Notes: a model not told the origin generated them from the letters alone. A stretch of DNA of 64,000 nucleotides from Arthrobacter sp. OVS8 (GCA_028370155.1 CP116670.1:3410001-3474000); one strand, 5' to 3'. Numbered from the stretch's first letter, positions 19,605 through 29,985 are shown. Program-made: numbers and translations.

Positions 19605-19661
19605 GTGGTGTTCCTTCTCCGTCGACAGGCTGTCTGTCATCCGCCGGTCAGCCTAGATGCA

Positions 19662-19728
19662 AATCGTTCTCAATAGCAATCGAAATCCCGGGGCGACGCT
19701 CTGCCTTGATATGAGAACGATTCTTATA
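19662..19728 (-). promoter_or_regulatory. Paired Fur/Zur-like operator sites upstream of the ABC importer
   Basis: The 11-mer TGAGAACGATT occurs twice in opposite orientation: as its complement at 19662-19672 and directly at 19712-19722. The second lies in a 19-bp imperfect palindrome at 19710-19728 (TATGAGAA-CGA-TTCTTATA, one mismatch). The form resembles actinobacterial Zur boxes (TGAxAAxGATTxTCA type). The sites lie 58-124 bases upstream of the lipoprotein start, where they could block its promoter; they are also about 100 bases upstream of the divergent DUF6221 gene. Confidence 0.55.
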
Positions 19729-19826
19729 TAGGGTGGCGGCCTACGGTCGCCCCCGCTGTCGCCCCGCCGTCGCCCCTCTCGGGTTGCTCCTTTGGCGCGC
19801 CAGTTCGGGGTGCAATGATGGTCGCC

Positions 19827-20171
19827 ATGAACATCGTCGAGTTTCTGGAAGCGCGCATCGCGGACGAAGAAGCAGCTATCCGGGATGGCATGTTCGTTGT
19901 CGGCACGTCTGATCGTCCAGACCACGGAGGTGACGGCAAGGGTTCCCTCGGCGAGCGGATGGAGGAAGAGTGCGCGCAGAAAAGGGCCATCATCGCCAGT
20001 TGGAAACAAGCTGCCGCGGACGAAGGAATTGACGATCCCGCGGACGCTGAGGGGACGGTTGCCGTCGCCCGCCGGGCCATGCTGACCATTCTGGCCGGGT
20101 CCTATCGGGAGCACCCGGACTACGATCCGGGATGGTCGCCGGATCTGCCCACCGACGTTCCGGCTGAATAG
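19827..20171 (+). CDS. DUF6221 family protein
   Basis: A 114-residue protein beginning MNIVEFLEARIADEEAA, the typical start of DUF6221 proteins, which are common in Streptomyces and Arthrobacter. It has no signal peptide or membrane segment, and the C-terminus is acidic with HPDYDPGWSPDLP. ATGs at 19815 and 19818 are possible, but the family pattern favours 19827. The function is unknown. A second member lies at 37802-38119 in this window. Confidence 0.7.
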   Translation: MNIVEFLEARIADEEAAIRDGMFVVGTSDRPDHGGDGKGSLGERMEEECAQKRAIIASWKQAAADEGIDDPADAEGTVAVARRAMLTILAGSYREHPDYDPGWSPDLPTDVPAE

Positions 20172-20179
20172 CCCCGGGG

Positions 20180-20602
20180 CTACTCGGCGGACGGCCGTCT
20201 GCGCTGCAGTTTCGTCGCCGCCCGCTGTCCCTTGGCCGCGAGGCGGCGCTGCTTCGATCCCCGGGTGGGCTTGGTCGGCCGGCGGCTGGCGGCCTCGGGG
20301 GCAAGACCCTCTGCCACATGGCCGGCGAGCTTGGCCAGGGCGATCTCACGGTTGCGCAGCTGGGAGCGCCGCTCGGACGCGGTCACTGTGATCACCCCGG
20401 CGACGAGGCGCCGTTCGAGCCGTGTGGACAGCCGCAGCCGCTGCTCTTCCGAAAGCGCCGTTGAGGCGGCAATGCTCCACGAGAGTTCGACGCGGCTGTC
20501 CGAGGTGTTGACGTGTTGGCCGCCGGGCCCGGACGACCGCGAGAACCGCCAGCCGAGCTCCGATGCGGGAATCGTGAGCGCGGGTGACACCTCCAGATCC
20601 AT
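20180..20602 (-). CDS. arfB: Alternative ribosome-rescue factor ArfB (peptidyl-tRNA hydrolase)
   Basis: A 140-residue ArfB/YaeJ/ICT1-type protein. The catalytic GGQ lies in SRSSGPGGQHVNTSDSRVEL near residue 28, as in class-I release factors, and the basic tail (KPTRGSKQRRLAAKGQRAATKLQRRR) is the element that enters the empty mRNA channel of stalled ribosomes. There is no codon-recognition domain. It releases peptides from non-stop ribosomes. The gene starts at 20602, five bases from the stop of the upstream DeoR gene on the same strand. Confidence 0.9.
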   Translation of the reverse strand: MDLEVSPALTIPASELGWRFSRSSGPGGQHVNTSDSRVELSWSIAASTALSEEQRLRLSTRLERRLVAGVITVTASERRSQLRNREIALAKLAGHVAEGLAPEAASRRPTKPTRGSKQRRLAAKGQRAATKLQRRRPSAE

Positions 20603-20606
20603 GGAA

Positions 20607-21450
20607 CTAGCGTTGCACGATATTGGTCGGTTCGCCGCCGCGGGCCTCCGCTGCGCGGGCCTCAGCCGCGCGGGCCGCGGCGCCACCCGGCGCCAGCCGC
20701 AACCGGCCCACCCGCTCGGCCAGGATCCGCCGGGCCTCCCGGGCAGTCCCTCGTCGCTGATGAGCTCGTCTGCTTCCTCCAGGCCGGCGATGGTGCTGAT
20801 GCCGAAGGTGCCCCACTTCGTGTGGTCCGCCAGTACCACCACCCGGCGGGACGCGGCCATGAAGGCGCGGTCCGTCTCCGCTTCCAGCACGTTCGGCGTC
20901 GTAAAACCCGCGTCGGCATCCACGCCGTGGACGCCCAGGAACAGCACGTCCAGGTGCAGCTGCTTGAGGGCCGACGTCGCCAGCGGCCCCACCAGCGCAT
21001 CCGAGGGCGTGCGCTCGCCGCCGGTCAGGATCACGGTGGACGGGGACGGACTCTGGTTGAAGACGTCGGCCACCCGCACCGAGTTGGTCACCACGGTGAT
21101 CCGGGGCCCGGCGGACAGCAGCTGCGCCAGCGCCCAGGTGGTGGTGCCCGCGCTGAGGCCCACCGCCATGCCTTCGCGCACCTGGGCCGCGGCCTCGTGT
21201 GCGATGGCCATCTTCTCGTCCTGCAGCTGCGTCACCTTCAGCTCGAAACCGGGCTCGTGGGTGCTCACGGCGCCGGGCAGCTTGGCCCCGCCGTGGATTT
21301 TTCCACGGCGCCCGCCGCGTCCAGTGCCTCGATGTCCCGCCGGACGGTCATGAGGGACACGCCCAGCATCCGGGCGAGGTCCGCGACGCGGACGATCCGC
21401 TCGCGCTGGACCTCCGCGATGATGGCGGAGTGGCGTGCTGCGGCGAGCAT
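20607..21450 (-). CDS. DeoR/GlpR-family transcriptional regulator, two frameshifts
   Basis: About 280 residues. The N-terminal DeoR helix-turn-helix is clear (ERIVRVADLARMLGVSLMTVRRDIEALDAAG), followed by the sugar-phosphate isomerase-like effector domain (GLSAGTTTWALAQLL, ITVVTNSVRVADVF, FLGVHGVDADAGFT, VLADHTKWG). Frameshifts near 21303 (A run) and 20735 (G run) are each repaired by one base. It is divergent from galT-galK with about 165 bases between, so it probably controls them in response to a sugar phosphate. ATG at 21450 was chosen to fit the HTH start. Confidence 0.8.
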
Positions 21451-21615
21451 TCTGCGTCCTTCGTGGGGTGCCGGCGGGGATTCGGGGAGCGAGAAGCAAT
21501 GACTGCCCATGCTTCCTCCCACACATCCTAGTGTCCGTACCGGCCAAACGCACACGCTTTCTGCTTTATTTTGTGCTCTATTGTTTGAAAATGTTTTGTC
21601 GTGTACAACTGAACC
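21451..21615. promoter_or_regulatory. Divergent promoter region between deoR-type regulator and galT
   Basis: The galT-proximal half (21550-21610) is much more AT-rich than the surroundings. It carries two TTTTGT(G/C) elements about 30 bases apart and a TTGTTTGAAAATGTTTTG stretch. This fits a promoter with DeoR-type operator half-sites, but no exact consensus can be assigned. Confidence 0.4.
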
Positions 21616-22752
21616 ATGACGCGAACCACCATGACCCGCCTGGCCGACGGCCGCGAAATCCTCTATTTTGACGACGCCGGGTCTGCGGAGCGTTCCGCCG
21701 CCTCCTCGTGGACCACCGCGAGCTGCCCGCCCGCCCTGAACCGGGCCAGCTGCGCTTCGATGCGCTGAGCGGGGAATGGGTCGCCGTTGCCGCGCACCGG
21801 CAGTCGCGCACGCACCTGCCGCCGGCGGACCAGTGCCCCATCTGCCCGACGACGCCGGCCAACCGGACCGAGATCCCGGCGTCGGACTACGACGTCGCCG
21901 TCTTTGAGAACCGCTTCCTCCCTGGGGCCGGCCACAGACGACGTCCCGCCGGCGCCGGGCTGGGGACCACCGCCCCCGCCGTCGGCCGCTGCGAGGTGGT
22001 GGCTTTCACCCCGCAGCACACCGGATCCTTCGCCGAGTTGGGCTGGCGCCGCACCCGCACGGTGATCGACGCCTGGGCCCACCGCACGGAAGCGCTCAGC
22101 GCACTGCCCGGCATCCAGCAGGTCTTCCCGTTCGAAAACCGGGGCGCCGACATCGGCGTTACCCTGCACCACCCGCACGGGCAGATCTACGCGTACCCGT
22201 ACGTCACGCCCCGCGCCGCGGTCCTGGCGGCGGCAGCCGGCGCCTACTCGGCCACGTCCGACGGCGGCGCGACGCTCACGTCCTCCCTGCTCCGGGCCGA
22301 ACGCCACGACGGCAGCCGCATGGTGCTCGAAGGCGAACACTTCAGCGCCTACGTCCCCTTCGCGGCCCGCTGGCCCCTGGAAGTCCACCTCGTCCCGCAC
22401 CGCCAGGTCCCCGACCTCGCCGCCTTAAACGGTGCCGAACGCGACGAGCTGGCGGAGCTCTACCCCGAACTCCTGAGGCGCTTCGACGCCCTCTACCCGA
22501 CGCCCACCCCTACATTGCGGCCTGGCATCAGGCCCGCTGGAAACGGCGCTGCGCCGGGACGGCCATCTGCACCTGCAGCTGACCTCGCCCCGCCGCGCCG
22601 CGGACAAACTCAAGTACCTGGCCGGCTCCGAAGCCGCGATGGGGGCCTTCATCAACGACACCACGCCGGAATCCGTCGCCGCGCGGCTGCGGGAAGTGGC
22701 CAGCGACCCGGCAGCCCGCACCACCCTGACCCCGGAAGGCGCCCCCGCATGA
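21616..22752 (+). CDS. galT: Galactose-1-phosphate uridylyltransferase, frameshifted
   Basis: A Leloir enzyme that transfers UMP from UDP-glucose to galactose-1-phosphate. A roughly 378-residue HIT-superfamily protein. The catalytic motif is intact ([13 protein letters not shown], with the HPH nucleophile histidine). The zinc-site region [10 protein letters not shown] and the second half [13 protein letters not shown] are also seen. Frameshifts near 21705 and 22537 are each repaired by one base (GCCCG to GCCCCG at the second, giving [16 protein letters not shown]). The stop overlaps the galK start (ATGA). Confidence 0.9.
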
Positions 22753-23944
22753 ACACCACGACGCGCACCGACGCCTGCGCCGGAGGCCTGGCGGACAGCC
22801 TGGCGGACCGGTTCGAGGCCACGTTCGGCGCTGCCCCCACGGCGTCTGGGCCGCTCCCGGCCGGGTCAACCTGATCGGCGAGCACACCGACTACAACGAG
22901 GGCTTCGTCCTGCCCTTCGCGATCAACAAGCGGGCCAGGATCGCCGTCCGGCTCCGGGAGGGCTCCTTCGTGAAGACAGCCGAGTCCGGCTGCTGTCCAC
23001 GTTCGGCGACCAGGGCTCGTCGAAGCCGACGCCGCCGCCCTGGCGCCGGGCGCCGGCAAGGGCTGGGCCAAGTACCCGCTGGGCGTGCTCTGGGCCTTGC
23101 AGCAGCGCGGCCTCGACGTCCCGGGGTTTGACCTCCTCCTCGACTCCGACGTCCCGCTCGGTGCCGGGCTGTCCTCCTCGCACGCGATCGAATGCGCCGT
23201 CGTCACGGCCCTGAATGATTTGCTCGGCGCCGGACTCACCGCCGAGGACATGGTCACACTCACCCACGATGCCGAAAACGCCTTTGTCGGCGCGCCCACC
23301 GGCATCATGGACCAGTCGGCGTCGCTGCGCGGCGCCCGCGGGCACGCCGTCTTCCTGGACTGCCGGGACCAGTCTGTGGAGCTCGTGCCGTTCCGGGCGC
23401 AGGATGCCGGGCTGGTCCTGCTGGTGATCGACACGAAGGTGGCGCATTCCCACGCCGACGGCGGCTACGCGTCCCGCCGTGCGTCCTGCGAGCTCGGCGC
23501 CGAGGTCCTGGGGTCACAGCCCTGCGGGATGTCGCTGTCGCGGACCTTGAGGAGGCCGGCGGCCTGCTCGATCCGGTGACGTTCCGGCGGGTCCGGCACA
23601 TCGTCACCGAAAACGACCGCGTGCTGCAGGCCGTGGACACCCTCCGGTCCCAGGGCCCGGCCCGGATCGGTGCCCTCCTGGATGCCAGCCACGCCTCCAT
23701 GCGGGACGACTTCGAGATCTCCTGCCCGGAGCTGGACCTTGCCGTGGGCACGGCCCGCAGCCACGGCGCCATCGGAGCCCGCATGACGGGCGGCGGCTTC
23801 GGCGGCTCGGCGATCGCCCTCACCCCGGTGGGGGACGAGCAGCAGGTCCGTGACGCCGTCGTGCGTGCCTTCGCGGACGCCGGTTTCACCGCGCCGGACA
23901 TCTTCACCGTTACACCGGCCGCCGGAGCAGAGCGCCTGTCCTGA
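22749..23944 (+). CDS. galK: Galactokinase, multiple frameshifts
   Basis: Phosphorylates galactose to galactose-1-phosphate with ATP. About 400 residues when repaired. GHMP-kinase motifs are present: [19 protein letters not shown] (galactokinase signature), [13 protein letters not shown] (ATP loop), [12 protein letters not shown] and [13 protein letters not shown] near the C-terminus. Frameshifts lie near 22840 (one C in a C run restores [12 protein letters not shown]), 22985, 23020 and 23515. The ATG overlaps the galT stop. The gene ends directly before the repeat array. Confidence 0.9.
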
Positions 23945-23946
23945 CG

Positions 23947-24222
23947 TCGATTGCTCCCCACCGGCCCCCTAGCCTCGCAAGCTCGGCCAGGGAACCCTGC
24001 CGGCGTGGGCCCAAGCGGCCCTCTCGCCTCGCAAGCTCGGCCAGGGAACCCTGCCGGCGTGGGCCCAACCGGCCCCCTCGCCTCGCAAGCTCGGCCAGGG
24101 AACCCTGCCGGCGTGGGCCCAACCGGCCCCCTCGCCTCGCAAGCTCGGCCAGGGAACCTTGCCGGCGTGGGCCCAAGCGGCCCTTTAGACCCCTCAATAG
24201 GTCCGTTACGGAGCAGCCGATG
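23947..24222. repeat. Palindromic intergenic repeat with internal 54-bp tandem array
   Basis: The outer arms TCGATTGCTCC (23947-23957) and GGAGCAGCCGA (24210-24220) pair apart from one mismatch and one wobble. The right part (about 24177-24224) matches the element at 32305-32370 over about 48 bases with roughly ten differences. Between the arms lie four units of period exactly 54 bp, with GCCTCGCAAG starting at 23972, 24026, 24080 and 24134. Each unit contains the palindrome CAGGGAACCCTG. Units differ by only a few bases. It is not a CRISPR: there are no variable spacers. Confidence 0.85.
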
Positions 24223-25248
24223 AGGCCTGGGCCGGGCAGCCGCAGGACTGCCGGACCCGCAGTTCGGTGGGGAACGTGCGGTGCTCCGCCGGCTCGCCGC
24301 GGCGTGCTCCGAGGAGGGCGCCGACGGCGGCTTCCGCCATCACCCGGACCGGCTGCTCCACCGTCGTCAGGGCGGGCCAGCTGTATTCGGCCTCGGCGGA
24401 TCCGTCGAAGGAGGTCAGGGCGATATCGCCCGGCACACTCAGCCCGGCTTCGTGGATGGCGCGCAGGATGCCGATCGCCTGCATATCCGAACTGGCGAAA
24501 ACGGCCGTGGGCCGGTCCGCCGAGGACAGCAGCCTGCGGCCGGCGGCGTACCCGCCCTCCCGGCTGAACGGTCCGCGGACAATGGGGCCCTCCGGCAGCC
24601 CGGCCGCGGCGAGCGCCTGCAGCCAGCCCTCCTCGCGGAGGTCGTAGTCCTGGGCCGTGTTGGTGCCCATGGCGAGGGCGATGTTCGTATGCCCGTGTCC
24701 GATCAGGTGGTCCACCGCAATCCGGGCCCCGGCCGCCAGATCCACGCCCACACTGTTGAAGCCGGGTGATGTCCCGCTGTGGTTCAGGAGCACGGCGGGG
24801 ATCTCCGCCGATTCGAGGGCCGCGAGGTCCGGTTCAAACAGCACACTGGCGAGCACCACGCCGTCCACCTGGCGCGAGGCGAGGTTGCGGATGTTCCGGC
24901 GCTCCTTGGAGAGGTTGCCGTCCGAGTTGGTCAGCAGCAGGGCGTAGCCGAGCTCCGCCGCGGCATCCTCGACGGCGTGGGCCAGCAGCGAGAAGAACGG
25001 GTTGGTGTTGTCCGGGATGATCAGGCCGATGGTCTCGCTGGAGCCCAGCTTCAGCGCGCGGGCGGCGGCATTGGGCCGGTAGCCCAGGATCCGGATGGCG
25101 TCCTGCACCTTGGCCTCGGTGGCCGGGGCCACCTTTTTCGGGCCGCCGTTGACCACGTAGCTCACGACGGCGGTGCTCACGCCGGCGTAGCGGGCGACAT
25201 CCTTGCGGGTCACCGGGCCGCGGGGGTGTGCACTGCCGAGGTGGTCAT
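24206..25248 (-). CDS. LacI-family transcriptional regulator
   Basis: About 345 residues. The N-terminal LacI helix-turn-helix with hinge is visible ([22 protein letters not shown], then [10 protein letters not shown]), followed by a periplasmic-binding-like effector domain ([30 protein letters not shown]). As sequenced, the frame opens at a GTG at 25213. Adding one C near 25215 extends it to an ATG at 25248 preceded by GGAAG, giving [11 protein letters not shown]. It probably controls the alpha-galactoside genes through the operators at 26537 and 26613. Its last codons lie inside the right arm of the repeat. Confidence 0.85.
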
Positions 25249-25258
25249 GGCTTCCATG

Positions 25259-26462
25259 CTAACTAGCTGCGGACGGCGCATCGCCGAAATCGCGGATGGG
25301 AAGGCGTTCTCCGTTGCGCTGGGCCGACGCGTGCGCCACGATTCCGGGCAACGTGAAGCGCGCCGCCACCCAGGCATTGACCGGCGGCAGCGACCCGCTG
25401 TTGACCGCTGTCACGAAGTCGTCCACCAGGAACTGGTGGCTCCCGTCGTGCCCGTTCGGCGCGCCGCGGAACTCCTCCGGGAGCCTGCTGCTGTCGTGCA
25501 CCGGCGCCAGCCCGGAGGTGAAGGCGTCCCGCAGTTCCGGGGCGACGTCCGCCAGAGACGGATCGTCCAGAGGAATGCTGGGCCGGGTGTCCAGCTGGTC
25601 CGAGATGTCCTGGACATCCTTCTTGTCCTGCCACACGCTGACGGTGGCAAGCTGTTCGAAGCTCGCTTCGGTCCCGAAAAAGCGGAAGCGGGATTCGCGA
25701 ATGTGCGAGGGTAGCCCACGCGGCGCATCTCGTTGGTGCGCATCACGCCGCCGTCATTCAGTTCGAACAGCGCCGTCGCGTTGGAGAAATCGTTGCCGAA
25801 CATGCTGACGTCCTTGTCAAACACGCCGTCCGGACGGTCGTCCTTGACCCCGACGCAGCTGACGCTCACGGCGTGGGCGGCACGGCGCCGAGGACCCCGC
25901 CGATGGCGTGCGTGGGGTAGAGCATAGGCGGGTAGCTCGCCGTTGCCTTCCAGTTCTCGCCGCCGCTGTACTGGTACGCCTCGTAGAAACCGAGGTCCAT
26001 GTCGTGGACGTAGTCGCCCTCGGCGTAGAAGATCCGCCCGAACCTCCCGGCCGCATGCTGTTCCCGGGCGTAGACCGTGGCCGGGTTGTAGAAGCTAGTC
26101 TCGCCCATGGCATACACCAGCCCGGTGTCGCGGACCGTCTCGATGATGCGGGCAATCTCGTCTTCGCTGACCGCCATGGGTACCGCCGAATAGACGTGCT
26201 TGCCGGCGCGCAGGGCCTGCACGACGAGCGGACCGTGGGTCCAGCGCTGCGTGAAGATGGCGACGGCGTCGACGTCGGACGCCAGGAGTTCCTCGAAGCT
26301 GGCCATGGTGCCGTCCAGCGCCCACTGCCCCCGGGCAGCGGCGGCACGTTCCGGAAGTTCGTCGACGGCGTACACCTTGCTGACGCCGGGGTGGAGTTTG
26401 AAGAGGTGGGCGAAGTGGCCGCCGAACTGGCCGACCCCGACGACTCCGATGGAAAACGTCAT
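25259..26462 (-). CDS. Gfo/Idh/MocA-family oxidoreductase, two frameshifts
   Basis: A roughly 400-residue NAD(P)-dependent sugar oxidoreductase. The N-terminal Rossmann motif IGVVGVGQFGGHFA and the family GKHVYSAVPMAVSEDE (position of the E/K-P signature) are clear. The frame breaks near 25870 (one C restores AVPPHAVSVSCVGVKDD) and near 25660. The ATG at 26462 faces the ABC permease gene across a 210-base regulatory region. It probably oxidises a sugar or sugar derivative of the galactoside pathway. Confidence 0.8.
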
Positions 26463-26536
26463 TGTTGCCTTTTCCGATCTGCCCGGACGGCCGGGCTCCA
26501 TGCCCGCGCGGGCATTCGCCAACAGCGTCCCACGCG

Positions 26537-26630
26537 AATCTACTCGAGTCAATGGTTACTGGTCGGTACGAGAAAATCGCCCACGTTGCAGGAAATGTCC
26601 CTTGCCAGCCGAAATCTACTCGTGTAGATT
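26537..26630. promoter_or_regulatory. LacI-type operators in the divergent galactoside promoter region
   Basis: A near-perfect 18-bp palindrome AATCTACTCGTGTAGATT lies at 26613-26630, with the central CG typical of LacI operators. A second, partial copy AATCTACTCGAGTC lies at 26537-26550, 76 bases away. They sit between the oxidoreductase start (26462) and the permease start (26676), so one LacI dimer or tetramer could control both directions. The LacI gene at 24206-25248 is the obvious candidate regulator. Confidence 0.7.
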
Positions 26631-26675
26631 CAGTTTCAGCTGTTACCCACATCACACCACCAGGAAGAGTCAACG

Positions 26676-27631
26676 ATGACTACCATCACCAAACTTCCGG
26701 ATCCCGTGGCTGGCGGATCCAAGCCCCGCACCGCGGAAAAACGCTCCGGGCCGGCCGCGGACGCCGCCTTGGCGACCTCCGGATCGCCCTGCTGTTCATC
26801 CTCCCGGCCATGATCGGTTTCGTCGCCTTCTTCCTGGTCCCTACGATCCGCGGCGTCTACCTCAGCTTCACCGAGTACAGCGTCCTGGGGGATCCCACCT
26901 GGATAGGCACCCGGAACTACACCGCGATTCTTGCGGACGAGCTGTTCTGGAACGCCATGGCCGTCACCCTCCAGTACGTCGGCCTGAACATCGGCTTCCA
27001 GACCCTCATCGCCCTCGGGCTGGCGCTCCTTATGCACCGCGTGGCGAAATCCACGCTGATCCGCGGCGCGCTCCTGCTGCCCTTCCTCGTCGCCAACGTG
27101 ATCGTGGCGCTCCTGTGGTTCTGGATGCTCGACTACCAGATCGGGATCGTCAACGAGATCATCAACTGGTTCGGACTGCCCCGCATCGCCTTCTTCGGCA
27201 GCGAACAATGGGCCATCCCCACCATCGCCGGCGTCAACGTCTGGCGGCACATGGGCTACACCGCCCTGCTGATCTTCGCCGGGCTGCAGTCCATCCCCAG
27301 CCACGTTTACGAGGTGGCGTCCCTCGACGGCGCATCTCCCACCCGGACCTTCTGGAGCATCACCATGCCGCTCCTGCGCCCCGTGCTGGTGCTGGTGCTC
27401 GTGGTCACCGTGATCGGGTCCTTCCAGGTGTTCGACACCGTGGCCGTGACCACCGGCGGCGGACCCATCAACGCTTCCCGCGTCATCCAGATGTACATCT
27501 ACCAGAAGGCCTTCGGTGAATCCGACTTCGGCTACGCCTCGGCCCTGTCCGTCATTCTCTTCATCATTCTCGCCCTCGTGGCCTTCATCCAGATGAAGTT
27601 CCTCAAGGGCAACGAATCGGATCTGGACTAA
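26676..27631 (+). CDS. Sugar ABC permease, MalF/UgpA type, frameshifted
   Basis: A roughly 318-residue permease with six hydrophobic segments and the EAA loop YEVASLDGASPTRTFWSITMPLL. The ATG at 26676 follows an AGGAAGAG ribosome site. The first 25 codons are in one frame and the rest in another; the break is near 26755. It is the first gene of an importer with the MalG-type permease and the binding protein. No ATPase is encoded nearby, so a shared MsiK-like ATPase elsewhere probably drives it. Confidence 0.85.
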
Positions 27632-27643
27632 GGAAACCCAGCC

Positions 27644-28577
27644 ATGACAACTTCCGCCCTCTCCCGCAAGACATCCGCAAAAACCGCCCACAGGAAACCC
27701 AGGAAGCCCTTCAGCTGGCGCCGCGCCGGCGCCTGGACCCTCGTCGTCGTCGCCATCATCGTCACGGTGGCACCGTTCCTCTGGATGCTCCGCACGGCAC
27801 TCTCGAGCAACGCCTCCCTGGCCTCCAACGCCAGCAACCTGCTGCCGGCGGACTTCAGCCTCGGCGCCTTTAAGCGGGTCCTCGGCCTGCAGACCCCGGA
27901 GGAAGCGATCGCAGAAGGGGCTCCGGCGCCGCTATCAACTTCTGGCTGTACCTGCGGAACTCCATCATCTTCGCGACCGTCACCACTGCCGGGCAGGTGT
28001 TCTTCAGCGCGATGGCCGCCTACGCCTTCTCCCGGCTGCGCTGGCCCGGCCGGAACGTGGTGTTCGGACTTTTCCTCGCCACCATGATGGTCCCGCCGAT
28101 CTTCACCGCCCTGCCCAACTTCCTCATGATCAAGAACCTGGGCCTGCTCAACACCTTCGCCGGCCTGGCCCTGCCCTTCCTGTTCATGACCCCTTCGCCA
28201 TCTTCTTCCTGCGCCAGTTCTTCCTCTCCATGTCCCGCGAAGTGGAGGAGGCCGCCATGCTCGACGGCGCCAAACACGTCCGGATCTTCTTCCAGATCGT
28301 GCTGCCCAACGCCGCCGCCCCGCTGGCCACCCTGGCGCTGCTGACCTTCATCGGCCAGTGGAATGAGTACTTCTGGCCGCTGCTGGTGGGCCAGGACGAA
28401 AGCGTCCGCGTCCTCACTGTGGGCCTGGGCGTCTTCAAATCCCAGTCGCCGCAGGGCGCCCCTGATTGGTCCGGCCTGATGGCCGCCACCCTGATCGCCG
28501 CCCTGCCCGTCCTCCTGCTCTTCATCGCCTTCGGCAAGCGGGTGGTCAACTCCATCGGCTTCTCCGGCATCAAGTAA
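27644..28577 (+). CDS. Sugar ABC permease, MalG/UgpE type, two frameshifts
   Basis: A roughly 312-residue second permease. A hydrophobic helix near residue 35 and the EAA loop REVEEAAMLDGAKHVRIFFQIVLP are characteristic. The C-terminus ends KRVVNSIGFSGIK, as in many MalG-like proteins. Frameshifts near 27925 and 28190 are each repaired by one added base (the second restores FMTPFAIFFLRQFFL). It starts 12 bases after the first permease and is co-transcribed. Confidence 0.85.
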
Positions 28578-28635
28578 CCCAGTTCAACACACACCCATCC
28601 GTACTTCCACATTGCACATCCCTGAAAGGTCCACC

Positions 28636-29973
28636 ATGAAGAAGACTCTCGGCGCCGTCGCTGCCGCCGCAGCCATCGCCCTCTCCCTGTCCGCCTGTGG
28701 CGGCGGTTCCGCCCCTCCGCCGAGGCCAAGGGTGAAATCAACTACTGGCTCTGGGACGCGAACCAGCTGCCCGCCTACCAGCAGTGCGCCGACGATTTCA
28801 CCAAGGCCAACCCGGACATCAAGGTGAAGATCACCCAGCGCGGCTGGGACGACTACTGGACCACGCTGACCAACGGCTTCGTCGCCGGCACGGCCCGGAC
28901 GTCTTCACCAACCACCTCTCCAAGTACCCCGAGTACGCGGCGAAGAAGCAGCTGCTCTCCCTGGACGACGCCGTCGCGAAAGACGGCATCAAGCTGGAGA
29001 GCTACACCAAGGGCCTGCCTGAACTGTGGGTCGGCCAGGATGGCAAGCGCTACGGCCTGCCCAAAGACTGGGACACGGTAGGCCTCTTCTACAACAGGGC
29101 CATGGCCGACTCCGCGGGTCTCACGGCCGAGGAGATGGCCAACCTGGACTGGAACCCGCAGGACGGCGGCAGCTACGAGAAAGCGATCGCGCACCTGACC
29201 GTGGACAAGAACGGCGTGCGTGGCGACGAGGCCGGCTTCGACAAGAACAACGTTGCGGTCTACGGCCTCGGACTCGCCGGCGGCGGCTCCGGCCAGGGCC
29301 AGACCGAGTGGAGCTTCCTGACCGCGACCACCGGCTGGACCCACACGGACAAAAACCCGTGGGGCACCGAGTTCAACTACGACGATCCCCGTTTCCAGGA
29401 GACCATCGCCTGGTGGGCGGCCTGATCGAGAAGGGTTACATGCCCAAGCTGGAAACCACCGTGGGCGCCAGCCTCGCGGACAACTTCGGCGCCGGAAAGG
29501 CCGCCATCAACACCACCGGCGACTGGCTGATCGGCCAGTACCAGAGCTACAAGGGTGTAGAAACGGCATTCGCACCCACCCCCAAGGGCCCCGAAGGCAA
29601 ACGCGCCAGCATGTTCAACGGACTGGCCGACTCGATTTGGGCGGGCACCAAAAACCCGGCCGCCTCGGTCAAGTGGGTCGAATACCTCGGCTCCACTGCC
29701 TGCCAGGACGTCGTCGCCAAGAAGGCCGTCGTCTTCCCGGCCCTCACCAGCTCCTCCGAGATCGCGGCCAAGGCCTTCGCGGACAAGGGCACGGACGTTT
29801 CTGCCTTCACCACCCACATCAAGGACGGCACCACGTTCCTCTTCCCGATCGCGGACAAGGCAGCCAAGGTGGACGGCATCATGAAGCCGGCCATGGACGC
29901 CGTCCTCGCAGGCAAGAAGCCGGCCAGCTCGCTTACGGAAGCCAACAACCAGGTCAACGCCCTCTTCAAGTAG
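28636..29973 (+). CDS. Sugar ABC solute-binding lipoprotein (family 1), three frameshifts
   Basis: A roughly 447-residue lipoprotein starting MKKTLGAVAAAAAIALSLSAC, with lipobox LSAC. The mature part is a family-1 sugar-binding protein: EINYWLWDANQLPAYQQCA, then GTGPDVFTNHLSKYPEYA, GKRYGLPKDWDTVGLFYN and GKAAINTTGDWLIGQY. Three one-base repairs (near 28715, 28893 and 29420) restore it. It delivers the substrate, probably raffinose- or melibiose-like galactosides judging by the adjacent alpha-galactosidase. It is followed by a stem-loop before the next gene. Confidence 0.85.
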
Positions 29974-29985
29974 GGCCCACCCGCC

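Noticed and set aside
23960-24190. Tandem units as a possible CRISPR array
   Set aside because: The units are contiguous and nearly identical, with no variable spacers and no cas genes in the window.
23951-24223. A 90-residue open frame with repeated [16 protein letters not shown] units on the plus strand, and an opposite one
   Set aside because: It is only open because the 54-bp tandem unit is a multiple of three. There is no ribosome site and no real protein features, so it is a by-product of the repeat.
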